Numbered from the stretch's first letter, positions 41,540 to 50,595 are shown. The stretch: DNA of 64,000 bases from Solobacterium sp. (GCA_017432325.1 JAFRJJ010000054.1:1-64000), one strand, 5' to 3'. Translations and numbers: made by a program. The notes: a model not told the origin generated them from the letters alone.

Positions 41540-43240
41540 ATGGAAAAATTTAACCAGATAGTCTACGCACGCCCTGATCTGGGCAAGGTACAGGAAGAAC
41601 TGAATGAACAGCTAGAAGCATTCAGATCGGCAGAACTGTACTCAGACGCGAAAGAAGCATTTTTAAAACGTCAGGAGATCATGAATGAATTCAGGACAAT
41701 GAACGTGGTCGCGTCCATCAGAGCTGACATCAATACAGCGGATGAATTTTATGCTGAAGAAAAGGATTTCTTCCACTCTGCAAACCCTAAGCTTTCCGTG
41801 ACATTGAAGGCATTCAATGAAGCACTGGTAAGTTCAAAGTTCAGAAATGATTTTGAAGAAGAATTCGGACCTCAGCTGCTGAACCTGCTCGATGCGGACA
41901 TCCGCACCAACGGCGCGCAGATCGTTGAAGAAAAGATCGAAGAAGGCAAGCTGGTGACCACATATTCCAAGACAGCAGCTTCCTGCAAGACGGAATTCCG
42001 CGGTGAAGTATGCAACTTCTACGGACTGCTGAAGCATATGCTGTCGACAGACCGTGAGGAACGCAGAGAGGCGATGATCGCCTGGGCTGACCTTTACGCA
42101 GGTGCCGCACCGGATCTGGAAGACCAGTACGCGAAGCTGTGCGCGCTGCGCCGTAAGGAAGCTGAGAAGCTCGGATTCGATAACTATATCGACATGACAT
42201 ACCTGGCACGTCATCGTTTTGACTACAAGCCTGCAGATATCGAACACTTCCGTGAGCTGGTCGTCAAGTACATCGTTCCTGTAGCTGCCGAGATCCACGA
42301 AGCACAGCGCAAACGTCTGGGCGTTGAGAAACTGGAATACTATGATGAGGACCTGTTCTTCCCGGACGGCAATTCCACACCTGACAAGAATACGCAGGGC
42401 ATGGTAAACGCTGCCCAGAAGATGTACAGGGAGCTTTCCCCGGAAACAGGCGAGTTCTTCGACTTCATGGTTGAAAAAGAACTGTTCGATCTTGAAACAA
42501 AGCCGAACAAACATTTAGGAGGCTACTGCACAAGACTGGCAAAATACAAGGCTCCGTTCATTTTCTCGAACTTCAATAAGACAAGCGCAGATACGGAAGT
42601 CCTGACACATGAAGCAGGACATGCGTTTGAGGGATATGTCGCTTCCAGAACACAGCCGATCTCCGAGTATTATGGTTCGACATCCGAGATCAATGAGATC
42701 CATTCCATGTCCATGGAATTCTTTACGGAACCCTGGTACCATCTCTTCTATCCGGAAGGACAGGGCAACCAGTACCGTTATGAACACCTGGCAGACAGTT
42801 TTGCAAACCTGACATACCTGGTCAGTGTCGATGAATTCCAGCACCGTGTATTTGAAGGCGAACAGCCTGATGCGGCAGGTCTGCGTGCGATCTGGAAGCG
42901 CATTGAAGAGAAGTTCATGCCGTGGAGAAGCTATGACGGAAATGAGTTCCTGGAGAGCGGCGGCTTCTGGATGCAGAAGCAGCATATCTTCATGTATCCG
43001 TTCTATTATGTCGACTACGCGCTGGCAATGCTGTGCGCAATGCAGTTCTATCTGAAGATGAGAAAAGACTTCAAGGGTGCCTGGGCAGACTATATGAAGC
43101 TCTGCAGACTCGGCGGAAGTCTCGGCTACTTTGATCTGCTGAAAGCTGCAGGACTGAAGAACCCGTTTGAGGAAGATACGATCCGTGAAGTGACGGAAGG
43201 CATCAAGGAAGCACTGGCTGAGCTGGAAGCCCAGATGTGA
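41540..43240 (+). CDS. M3 family oligoendopeptidase
   Basis: A 566-residue zinc metallopeptidase of the thimet/PepF family. The zinc motif HEAGH is at 357-361, and the third ligand Glu lies in the EINEIHSMSMEF segment about 25 residues later. A long helical N-terminal lobe (1-330) forms the closing half of the substrate channel. It cuts short peptides in the cytoplasm, downstream of oligopeptide uptake. The ribosome site is weak (GAGAAACA). It is monocistronic. Length and motifs fit the bacterial oligoendopeptidase F group. Confidence 0.94.
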   Translation: MEKFNQIVYARPDLGKVQEELNEQLEAFRSAELYSDAKEAFLKRQEIMNEFRTMNVVASIRADINTADEFYAEEKDFFHSANPKLSVTLKAFNEALVSSKFRNDFEEEFGPQLLNLLDADIRTNGAQIVEEKIEEGKLVTTYSKTAASCKTEFRGEVCNFYGLLKHMLSTDREERREAMIAWADLYAGAAPDLEDQYAKLCALRRKEAEKLGFDNYIDMTYLARHRFDYKPADIEHFRELVVKYIVPVAAEIHEAQRKRLGVEKLEYYDEDLFFPDGNSTPDKNTQGMVNAAQKMYRELSPETGEFFDFMVEKELFDLETKPNKHLGGYCTRLAKYKAPFIFSNFNKTSADTEVLTHEAGHAFEGYVASRTQPISEYYGSTSEINEIHSMSMEFFTEPWYHLFYPEGQGNQYRYEHLADSFANLTYLVSVDEFQHRVFEGEQPDAAGLRAIWKRIEEKFMPWRSYDGNEFLESGGFWMQKQHIFMYPFYYVDYALAMLCAMQFYLKMRKDFKGAWADYMKLCRLGGSLGYFDLLKAAGLKNPFEEDTIREVTEGIKEALAELEAQM

Positions 43241-43348
43241 TCACGCTTCTTGAACGCATTTTCCATCATAACACCACCGTATTTCATGGCTGAAAGAAGG
43301 CCGTCATGACCTTTATAATGATGATGTAAAGTCAGAGGAGGATATCAG

Positions 43349-43792
43349 ATGATTATTTTGATGAGAGTAGATTCCAAACTGGTCCGTTCCGCTAAAAATA
43401 TTTCGGCATGCAACGGGGCAGACAGGATCGTTGCGATCGATGACGCGATCGCTTCCAATCCCACATTGAGAGATACAGAGATCATGTCAGCACCGATCAC
43501 ATGCAAAGGCCGTGTATACGGAGTAGAGGAATCCATTGATCATTTAAGAAAGTCGCTTAAGAACGTTTATAAAACGGTTGTTGTCGTCAGGGATCCGAGC
43601 ATCTTTGTAACACTGTTTGACAGGATGCCGGAACTGCCGAAGTCAGTCGACTTCGCAAAACAGCCCAAGCCGGATGATACGAAGTCCGTCGAGGCGATCA
43701 AGGCACTTGTTGAGCGCGGTGTTGAGGTATACTTCCTTGACTGGCTGAAGGACGACAAAGTCACCTGGGATTCCGTAAAAAACAATTATTGA
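43349..43792 (+). CDS. PTS IIB (sorbose/mannose fold)-like protein lacking the active-site His
   Basis: A 147-residue protein with the fold signatures of mannose/sorbose-family PTS IIB subunits: an N-terminal MRVDSKLV strand-loop, the ADRIVAIDDAIASNP segment and the later VVVVRDPS segment. True IIB proteins read roughly RIDDRLIHGQ, with the phosphorylated His; here the same place reads RVDSKLVRSA, with no His. It therefore cannot act as a normal phosphocarrier. No IIA, IIC or IID gene is nearby. It may be a regulatory or binding derivative. AGGAGG precedes the ATG. A terminator follows. Confidence 0.75.
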   Translation: MIILMRVDSKLVRSAKNISACNGADRIVAIDDAIASNPTLRDTEIMSAPITCKGRVYGVEESIDHLRKSLKNVYKTVVVVRDPSIFVTLFDRMPELPKSVDFAKQPKPDDTKSVEAIKALVERGVEVYFLDWLKDDKVTWDSVKNNY

Positions 43793-43800
43793 TCTGAATA

Positions 43801-43828
43801 CCCTGCCTGTTAAAACAGCGGGGTTTTT
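43801..43828 (+). terminator. Terminator of the IIB-like gene
   Basis: CCCTG-C-CTGTT pairs with AACAG-CGGGG, with one bulged base, followed by five T. Confidence 0.8.
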
Positions 43829-43914
43829 ATATGCTTTTACGGGTATGTACGATTCCTGATGATAGGAAATTCACGGTATATGCATTAAAATAGAACCTGG
43901 AGGTCAACGGATGT

Positions 43915-44583
43915 ATGTTCGAGATATATGAAACCAAAACAAGGATCACGGATGATAATGACGCGCATGCGGCAGAATTGAGAAGTGAGCTTGAATCAAA
44001 AAATGTATTCTTCATCAACCTGATGGGATCACCCGGCGCAGGAAAGACCAGCACGCTTATACGCACGATCAATGCGCTGAAGGATGAATTCTCCATCGGT
44101 GTCATGGAGGCTGACATGGATTCGGATGTGGACGCGCAGACGATCTCACAGCTTGGTGTGAGGGTGATTCAGCTCCATACCGGAGGAAGCTGTCATATGG
44201 ACGCAGACATGACCAAAAGAGGCCTGGACAGGATGACTGTTGAAGGCCTGGATGTCGTATTCCTGGAGAATGTCGGCAACCTTGTATGCCCGGCGGAATT
44301 TGATGTCGGAGCGGCACTGAAGGTCATGATCCTGAGTGCTCCGGAAGGGGATGACAAACCCCTGAAGTACCCGCTGATGTTCAAGGTAAGCAACGTCATG
44401 CTTGAGAACAAGATCGAAACAAAGGATGTGTTTGACTACGATCCTGAAAAGGCTGAAGAACGGGCAAGGGCACTGAACCCGGATATCATTGCGTTCCGTG
44501 TTTCTGCCAAGACAGGTGAAGGCTTTGATGAATGGACATCATGGCTGAAGGAACAGATCAGAACATGGAGGAGTGAACGATGA
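43915..44583 (+). CDS. hypB: HypB family nickel-insertion GTPase, first copy
   Basis: A 222-residue SIMIBI-class GTPase that supplies nickel for hydrogenase (or urease) maturation. The P-loop is GSPGAGKT (38-45); MEADMDSDVDA, GSCHMDA with Cys and His (metal site), LENVGNLVCPAEFD with the second Cys, and SAPEGDDKPLKYP are family landmarks. The guanine-specificity motif, usually NKxD, reads NKIE (165-168), so nucleotide preference may be altered. GGAGG precedes the ATG. It overlaps the second copy by four bases (ATGA). Confidence 0.92.
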   Translation: MFEIYETKTRITDDNDAHAAELRSELESKNVFFINLMGSPGAGKTSTLIRTINALKDEFSIGVMEADMDSDVDAQTISQLGVRVIQLHTGGSCHMDADMTKRGLDRMTVEGLDVVFLENVGNLVCPAEFDVGAALKVMILSAPEGDDKPLKYPLMFKVSNVMLENKIETKDVFDYDPEKAEERARALNPDIIAFRVSAKTGEGFDEWTSWLKEQIRTWRSER

Positions 44584-45251
44584 AGGTAATAGAACTGCAT
44601 GCGTCCGTCACAAGGTCCAATGACATCGATGCCCAAAACCTGAGAAATGAACTGACGGAGAAGGGTGTGCTTCTCATCAATCTGATGAGCGCTGCCGGCT
44701 CCGGCAAGACAACACTGCTCTCAAGGATCATTACCGACCTGAAGGGCAAGGCAAAGATCGCCGTACTGGAAGCGGATATCGATTCTGCTGTGGACGCTGA
44801 GAGGATCGAAGCACTGGGTGCTGTGAGCGTACAGGTACATACCGACGGTATGTGCCATATGGATGCCGGCATGACGCGTACCGGTATTGAAGCGATGGAT
44901 CTGGAAGGTACGGATATCGCGTTCCTTGAGAACATCGGCAACCTGATCTGCCCGGCGGAATATGATACCGGAGCACATAAATGTGTCATGATCCTGTCTG
45001 TTCCTGAAGGGGATGACAAACCGCTCAAATACCCCCTGATGTTCAGGGAGAGCGATGCGCTGGTCGTTACGAAGATGGACGCGCTGCCTTACTTTGACTT
45101 CGATCTGGAACTGGTGAAGAAACATGTCAGCCATCTGAATCCGGATATGAAGATCTTCCCGGTATCCGCCAAAACAGGCGAAGGCATGGAAGCGCTGGAG
45201 CAGTGGCTGCTGGAACAGGCTGCTTCCCTGAGAGAACACGCACATGCATGA
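44580..45251 (+). CDS. hypB: HypB family nickel-insertion GTPase, second copy
   Basis: A 223-residue paralogue of the preceding gene. The P-loop reads SAAGSGKT (37-44) instead of GxxGxGKT, the metal site is MCHMDA plus NLICPAEYD, and the G4 motif reads TKMD. It thus differs from the first copy in both nucleotide-binding motifs; the pair may form a heterodimer with one regular site of each kind. It overlaps hypA by eight bases. Tandem hypB genes are unusual. No His-rich N-terminal nickel store is present in either copy. Confidence 0.92.
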   Translation: MKVIELHASVTRSNDIDAQNLRNELTEKGVLLINLMSAAGSGKTTLLSRIITDLKGKAKIAVLEADIDSAVDAERIEALGAVSVQVHTDGMCHMDAGMTRTGIEAMDLEGTDIAFLENIGNLICPAEYDTGAHKCVMILSVPEGDDKPLKYPLMFRESDALVVTKMDALPYFDFDLELVKKHVSHLNPDMKIFPVSAKTGEGMEALEQWLLEQAASLREHAHA

Positions 45252-45612
45252 GCTCGGGATCGTAACACACTGCGCAAAGACGATCGTTGACCTGGCGGAA
45301 GAAAACCATCTGAAGAAGATCGGCTCGGTCACGCTGGAGATCGGTGAGGTGTCCGGCATCATGACAGATTATTTTGTCGACTGCTGGAATTACTTCAAAG
45401 TCCGCTATCCGGTGATCGCGGAATCGGAGCTGAAGCTCAAGGTCATGCCTGCGGTCACATACTGTGAGGACTGCAAGTCCACATATGAGACGATCAAATA
45501 CGGCAGGATCTGCCCGAAATGCGGCAGTCCGAATACATACCTGCTGACCGGGAACGAGTGCATCATCTCGGAAGTGGAAGCGGAAGACGATGATGAAGCC
45601 GCAGAAAACTGA
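45244..45612 (+). CDS. hypA: HypA family nickel metallochaperone
   Basis: A 122-residue nickel chaperone. MHELGIV at the N-terminus supplies the nickel-binding His2; the zinc site is built from two CxxC pairs (YCEDCKS and ICPKCGS). The partner HypB genes overlap it directly upstream. The acidic C-terminus (EVEAEDDDEAAEN) is an extension of the usual protein. No hydrogenase or urease structural gene lies in the window, so its client is elsewhere. Confidence 0.94.
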   Translation: MHELGIVTHCAKTIVDLAEENHLKKIGSVTLEIGEVSGIMTDYFVDCWNYFKVRYPVIAESELKLKVMPAVTYCEDCKSTYETIKYGRICPKCGSPNTYLLTGNECIISEVEAEDDDEAAEN

Positions 45613-45829
45613 CCACTTCTGTCAGTGGATCATTACCCAGAGCGAAGACCCGGAAATGATCGGTCACATGTGTCAGGGCATCATGGACCAGAAGCGCTAT
45701 GAACAATTGCTTCGGGCTGAAGAAGAAGACCTGGTACAGATCCGTATCCACAGATATGAAGACCTGATGGAAGGCTGGATCGAAGACCTGAACCTGAATG
45801 AAACAGATACATATCTGAGGGAAGAGTGA
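45590..45829 (+). CDS. Small acidic protein of the hyp operon
   Basis: A 79-residue acidic protein, unrecognised. It overlaps hypA by 23 bases in another frame and is followed by the operon terminator. It has two Cys (residues 11 and 28) with neighbouring His and Met (HFCQW, GHMCQG), which may bind metal, and an Asp/Glu-rich C-terminal half. Given its place, a nickel-related role is possible. An alternative start is the next ATG, three bases later. Confidence 0.7.
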   Translation: MMKPQKTDHFCQWIITQSEDPEMIGHMCQGIMDQKRYEQLLRAEEEDLVQIRIHRYEDLMEGWIEDLNLNETDTYLREE

Positions 45830-45846
45830 TCATACATCAAACGCAG

Positions 45847-45884
45847 AACAGCGTCTGACCTGAAAAGGAAGGATGCTGTTTTTT
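45847..45884 (+). terminator. Terminator of the hypB-hypB-hypA operon
   Basis: AACAGCGTC (45847-45855) pairs with GATGCTGTT (45872-45880), followed by T. The loop is 16 bases. Confidence 0.8.
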
Positions 45885-45949
45885 GAATGATCGAAAACAG
45901 GACCGGACAGGTCTGAGGGTGATATACTGAGCAGGCAGGAGGGAGAACT

Positions 45950-48220
45950 ATGAGCGGGTATCCGGTCATCCATGAAAAACCGAACGATCCGTATACATAC
46001 GACCGGCTGGATATGCTGTGGGAGAAATATCCGCAGTATCACGAGAAGACGGTCTTTTCGTCATTGGATCAGCTCCTGGAAGGACATGAAAGCTTCCGGG
46101 AAGGGTTTGATGAACTCAGGGAAGAATACACAGTCAATGACTATGACAGGTTCCTGGTACAGCTTTCCCTCAATGACCTGCCTTACAGGCATGCGACAAA
46201 GGAACTGATCGAACAGGCACAGCTTCCGGAGAAAGAAAATCCGTATGTCACGGCATTCCTGGATCAGTTCGCTGAATTCGATACAGACCGTGATGCCTGT
46301 TTCCTGTTCCCGGAGAGCTATGTATCGCAGTTCTTCGTCATCACGGAAGTATGCAGGCGGGCAAGGGTGTTCCAACCGATACACAATCTGTTCCCGGACG
46401 AAGATAAGGTCCATTACCTGGCGGTGTTTGACAAGCAGAACATGGATGATGTCCTGCTGATGTTTCATCTACTTTATACCAATCCGTCGCAGGATCTCTT
46501 CGGCGGCTATTCACTGTACGATTACTCCCTGCTGTGGTACCAGACACATTTACAGGAGGACGTAACTGTTTTGAGGTCCCCGTACCTGCCGGACCGTATC
46601 GCCGTCTACCAGGGGGCTCTGCCGTACTGCTATAACCCGGTGAAGACCGTCTATGTACGCAGGAATATCCAGCATATCCTGGACAGCGGCTACTTCACAT
46701 CAGAGCTGGATCTCTTCCTGAACCTCACAAAACGGATCATGCCGCTGCTCCAGTGGTGGTACAGGGACATTGCCCTGTATGAGGAAAAAGACGGGTATCA
46801 GACAAACTGGCGGCTGGAACGGACAAAGATCCGTACGGATCTTACGGAAAAAGGGATCATCAAGCCGAAGTGGAAACATGAGCTGACACTGTTCAACGCT
46901 GTGAAGAAGCGCTATCCCGATACGCTGTATCAGTACCGGCCGGACTGGCTTGGACTGCAGAGCCTGGATATCTTTATTCCTTCTCTCAATACAGGCATCG
47001 AGTACCAGGGGATCCAGCATTATCATCCGATCGATTTCTTCGGCGGGGAGGAAGCTTTGATCGCCCGATGGGAACTGGACCGGCAGAAGAAAAAACTGTG
47101 CGACCAGAACCATGTGCGTCTGATCGAGTGGCCTTATGACCTGGAGCCGACAGACAGGAATATCCGCAGCACACTGGAAACGCACAGCCTGAAAGAAGAA
47201 CGTCAGAACGCTTTCCTTGCGTTAAAGGATTTTGATGAGTACATGGAGAAGTATGAGAGCTTCGCTTCCCTCCGTACAAGCGGACTCTTATTCCGCAAAG
47301 AAGCAGAGCTGATGGAGAGCGATGATACCTATACCAGACGCGAGAAAGAAAACCTGCGGGATAAGAAGAAACAGGAGATCCGCAGACGTCTTCATGAAGA
47401 GATCGAAACACTGCAGAAAGAAACGGAAACAGAGGGCGTCTGGATCCTGCCGGTGAAGGGCAGGAAGAAATTTGAATACCGCTACCGGTATCCCAACGGC
47501 AAGCGCGGGGATGTAGATCATTACCTGGCAGGACTATACGCGGAACCGAAACAGCTGAAAGAAAATGAATTTACTGTCAAGATCGACCGGAAGAATTATG
47601 AACTGATCGAACTGCTGATCATGGGACATATGAACCTGCTCACGCAGTATGATCCCGACCAGCCGGATGAGATGATCGAATTCCTGCTGCAGCACAACCG
47701 GATCGCCAGGATCGAATACCTCATGCATCAGGTGAACTATTACAAAGAGGAATACCGCAGTATTCGTTCCATTCCCGATCCGGGGCTGAAAAAACTTCTG
47801 ACAGGCTATCACCGCAGGCTGAATGACCGGGTCAGCCGGATCTACGAATATCTGATCGGGGAAGGGACGGTCAACGCAAAATGGAAGTCGGAACAGGCAG
47901 CTTATGGTATCGTGCTGAAGCACTACCCGGATGCCAGGTTCCAGTATTCACCGGAATTCCTGTTTCAGCAGAAACTGGATATCTTTATCCCTTCCGTCAA
48001 TACAGCCATTGAATACCAGGGAAAACAGCACTATGAACCCGTTGAATTCTTCGGAGGTACCGAAGGCCACAGACGGAATAAAGCGCGCGACAGACGCAAG
48101 TATATGCGCTGCCAGGCCAACGGCATCAAGGTGCTTTACTGGGACTATGACCAGCCGCTGACAGATGAGTATTTCACATCGGAGATCATGCCGGAAATCA
48201 ACGGTACAGACAAAGAATGA
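45950..48220 (+). CDS. Large protein with two PD-(D/E)XK-like nuclease domains
   Basis: A 756-residue protein of unknown function. A unique N-terminal region (1-300) is followed by a nuclease-like domain (about 305-396), a charged coiled-coil (about 446-490), a second unique part, and a second copy of the domain (about 643-733). Both copies share the pattern W-K-x-E (Glu311; Glu647/648), LDIFIPS (Asp340; Asp677), IEYQGxQHY (Glu351/Gln353; Glu688/Gln690), FFGG, a later Asp and Lys (DRQKKKLC; DRRKYMRC) and a final hydrophobic strand. This fits the restriction-endonuclease fold with E-x-Q in place of E-x-K. Its own extended -10 (TGATATACT) and AGGAGGGAG ribosome site precede it. It has no operon partner. 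Defence, repair or RNA cleavage are all possible. Confidence 0.75.
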   Translation: MSGYPVIHEKPNDPYTYDRLDMLWEKYPQYHEKTVFSSLDQLLEGHESFREGFDELREEYTVNDYDRFLVQLSLNDLPYRHATKELIEQAQLPEKENPYVTAFLDQFAEFDTDRDACFLFPESYVSQFFVITEVCRRARVFQPIHNLFPDEDKVHYLAVFDKQNMDDVLLMFHLLYTNPSQDLFGGYSLYDYSLLWYQTHLQEDVTVLRSPYLPDRIAVYQGALPYCYNPVKTVYVRRNIQHILDSGYFTSELDLFLNLTKRIMPLLQWWYRDIALYEEKDGYQTNWRLERTKIRTDLTEKGIIKPKWKHELTLFNAVKKRYPDTLYQYRPDWLGLQSLDIFIPSLNTGIEYQGIQHYHPIDFFGGEEALIARWELDRQKKKLCDQNHVRLIEWPYDLEPTDRNIRSTLETHSLKEERQNAFLALKDFDEYMEKYESFASLRTSGLLFRKEAELMESDDTYTRREKENLRDKKKQEIRRRLHEEIETLQKETETEGVWILPVKGRKKFEYRYRYPNGKRGDVDHYLAGLYAEPKQLKENEFTVKIDRKNYELIELLIMGHMNLLTQYDPDQPDEMIEFLLQHNRIARIEYLMHQVNYYKEEYRSIRSIPDPGLKKLLTGYHRRLNDRVSRIYEYLIGEGTVNAKWKSEQAAYGIVLKHYPDARFQYSPEFLFQQKLDIFIPSVNTAIEYQGKQHYEPVEFFGGTEGHRRNKARDRRKYMRCQANGIKVLYWDYDQPLTDEYFTSEIMPEINGTDKE

Positions 48221-48306
48221 CCGGACACTTTCTGAACACAGGGTCATATTAGATTAGTACAGACTGTGAATATAGTATGATGTTTACAGAGAAACAGGAG
48301 TATTAC

Positions 48307-49488
48307 ATGCAATACAGGAAAGACAGAAACGGGAATCCGCTTTCCATACTCGGCTACGGCTGCATGCGTTTTACCAAAAAAGGAAACAGCATCGATGTTG
48401 CCAAGGCTGAACAGGAGATCATGGAGGCATACCGCAGCGGCGTTAATTATTTCGATACGGCATACGTATACGGCGGCAGTGAAGCAGCTTTGGGAGAGAT
48501 CCTGGAAAAGAACGGGATTCGTGATAAGGTAAATATCGCGACCAAGCTGCCGCAGTACCTGATCTCATCACGGACAGCGCTGGACAGGTATTTCAATGAA
48601 GAGCTGAGCAGGCTGAGAACAGATCATATTGATTATTACCTGATGCACCATGTGACGGATGTCGCCATGTGGGAGAGACTGAAGAAGGTAGGCATCGAAG
48701 AGTGGGTCGCCGAGAAAAAGGCAAACGGACAGATCAGGAACATCGGCTTCTCCTATCACGGGAATACGGACAACTTCCTGAAGATCCTGAATGACTATGA
48801 CTGGGACTTCTGCCAGAGCCAGTACAACTACCTGGATGAAGTGTCCCAGGCAGGACGTGAAGGTCTGCTGGCGCCTTATGAGAAGGGCATCCCTGTGGTC
48901 ATCATGGAACCCCTGCGCGGCGGCAAACTTGTCAACAGCCTGCCCCAGGGCGCCAGGAAAGCATTCTCAAACAGCACCAGAAACTGGTCACCGGCAGAGT
49001 GGGGACTGCACTGGCTGTACGACCAGAAGGAAGTAACTGTTGTTTTATCAGGTATGAATTCTCTGGAGATGGTCAAAGAGAACTGCCGGACGGCTTCCGA
49101 AGCACTCGGCGGGGAACTGACAGAACAGGACAGACAGACGCTTGAGATCGTCAAGAAAGAGATCAGGGCTAATGAAAAAGTACCTTGCACAGGATGCAGG
49201 TACTGTATGCCTTGTCCGAAGGGTGTTGATATCCCGGGTATCTTCCGCTGCTACAACGCGATGTATATCGAAACGAAGTCACAGGGCAGATTTGAATTTG
49301 CCCAGACTGTCGGACTCACCAGGGAACCTGCCTTTGCCTCACAGTGCATTGAATGCGGCAAATGCGAACAGCACTGCCCGCAGAGCATCCCGATCCGTCA
49401 GAAACTGAAGGAAGCAGACAAGGCGCTCAGACCGCTTCCGTACAAGGTCGGCATCGATCTGGCACGCAGATTCATGTTCAGGAAGTAA
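48307..49488 (+). CDS. Aldo/keto reductase with C-terminal [4Fe-4S] ferredoxin domain
   Basis: A 393-residue oxidoreductase. The N-terminal AKR barrel (about 1-285) has the Asp and Tyr of the active site (FDTAYVYGGSE) and the MHH segment after strand four. The C-terminal 100 residues hold two cluster motifs, CTGCRYCMPCPKGVD and CIECGKCEQHCPQS. Such fusions are common in anaerobes and may connect sugar or keto-compound reduction to ferredoxin. GGAG lies before the ATG at 48307; an upstream in-frame ATG is unsupported. It is monocistronic. Confidence 0.93.
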   Translation: MQYRKDRNGNPLSILGYGCMRFTKKGNSIDVAKAEQEIMEAYRSGVNYFDTAYVYGGSEAALGEILEKNGIRDKVNIATKLPQYLISSRTALDRYFNEELSRLRTDHIDYYLMHHVTDVAMWERLKKVGIEEWVAEKKANGQIRNIGFSYHGNTDNFLKILNDYDWDFCQSQYNYLDEVSQAGREGLLAPYEKGIPVVIMEPLRGGKLVNSLPQGARKAFSNSTRNWSPAEWGLHWLYDQKEVTVVLSGMNSLEMVKENCRTASEALGGELTEQDRQTLEIVKKEIRANEKVPCTGCRYCMPCPKGVDIPGIFRCYNAMYIETKSQGRFEFAQTVGLTREPAFASQCIECGKCEQHCPQSIPIRQKLKEADKALRPLPYKVGIDLARRFMFRK

Positions 49489-49578
49489 CGTTTATTCACA
49501 ATCATACCCGAATAATTGTGGATAACGTTGTTATTTGAGTGTTTGCAGCAGATTTTGGCAGAAATAAGCACACTGAAA

Positions 49579-49608
49579 AAGGAACTGTCACCGGTACAGT
49601 TCCTTTTC
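49579..49608. terminator. Terminator between the aldo/keto reductase and GNAT genes
   Basis: AAGGAACTGT (49579-49588) pairs with ACAGTTCCTT (49596-49605). Flanking A and T runs allow use from both sides. Confidence 0.88.
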
Positions 49609-49617
49609 TGCTTGTGA

Positions 49618-50595
49618 TCAAAGATCGAATTCGTGCTTACCGACCAGTACTTTTCCTCTGGGGACTGCGGCTGCTTTATGGACCTCCAGCATACCCAGTG
49701 TATTGTATCCGCAGCTGTTCAGGAAGGCGATCATGACCTGGTTGTCAGGCTGGACCGTATTGGTCACTTCTTCCAGACCGGCTTCCGCGGCAGCCTGTTC
49801 CGCTTTCTTCATCAGCAGCGTTGCGATGCCTTTGCGCCGCATGTCTTTCCTGACATACAGTTCCTTCAGGCGGATCTTATCAACAGCTTCATCCAGGACG
49901 ATGTAGCCAAGAAACCTGCCGTGTTCGCTTGCCGCGAAGATCCGGCATCCGCTGTCCAGCAGTTCTTCCAGCTGGTCCTGTGCGGTGTTCGTATCGGACT
50001 GTACCGGCTGTCCGTTGAAGCGGTCCAGGAACTGGTTGTACTCATCCTTCAGGAAGATCAGGTTCATGTAATTGCGGTCTGTAACATCAATGATACGGAC
50101 ATTGAAGGAAGGCACCGGTGTCTTGACAGGTACAGGTTCTTCCTCGGGTTCTTCATAGTCGTCATCTTCTTCCTCGGACATGAAGGGCATGTCGTCATAG
50201 ATGATGCCATTTTCCTCACACCATACCATAGCTGTCGCGCGGTGCGCCTTTGTCTGGTATTCATACCAGTCCTGCAGAAGGTCAAAGCGTTCCGCAGCGG
50301 CACGGAACATCCTGAATGCGCCGCGTCCGTGGATGGCATTGGACATCCATTCTTTGGCGTCACCCTCCGGCTGCGCTTCGATAAAGCGTTCCATATTGCC
50401 ATAGTCGTCTACTTCCCTGCGGTCGGGAAGGGGGATCAGGTCTTCATCATATACCTGGGCAGGCATACCGGGATCGCTCCATCCGCTGTAGCTGCTGTAC
50501 GTTACGATCTCTTCTTTCGGGATATAGTAATACGGCGTAAATTCATCATTCAGCGACTCGATCGCTGCTACCACATCGTTCAGATTAACTTTCAT
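49618..50595 (-). CDS. UPF0158 domain fused to GNAT acetyltransferase
   Basis: A 325-residue two-domain protein. Residues 1-130 match the UPF0158 family (GRGAFRMFRAAAERFDLLQDWYEY is its hallmark region). An acidic linker (SEEEDDDYEEPEEE, about 139-155) leads to a GNAT N-acetyltransferase (about 165-325) with the acetyl-CoA loop RRKGIATLLM. The fusion suggests UPF0158 acts as substrate-binding or targeting part. GAGGTAG precedes the ATG. It is monocistronic. The substrate of the acetyltransferase is not known. Confidence 0.88.
   Translation of the reverse strand: MKVNLNDVVAAIESLNDEFTPYYYIPKEEIVTYSSYSGWSDPGMPAQVYDEDLIPLPDRREVDDYGNMERFIEAQPEGDAKEWMSNAIHGRGAFRMFRAAAERFDLLQDWYEYQTKAHRATAMVWCEENGIIYDDMPFMSEEEDDDYEEPEEEPVPVKTPVPSFNVRIIDVTDRNYMNLIFLKDEYNQFLDRFNGQPVQSDTNTAQDQLEELLDSGCRIFAASEHGRFLGYIVLDEAVDKIRLKELYVRKDMRRKGIATLLMKKAEQAAAEAGLEEVTNTVQPDNQVMIAFLNSCGYNTLGMLEVHKAAAVPRGKVLVGKHEFDL

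Noticed and set aside
43349-45829. The IIB-like gene as part of the hyp operon
   Set aside because: A good terminator at 43801-43828 separates it from hypB.
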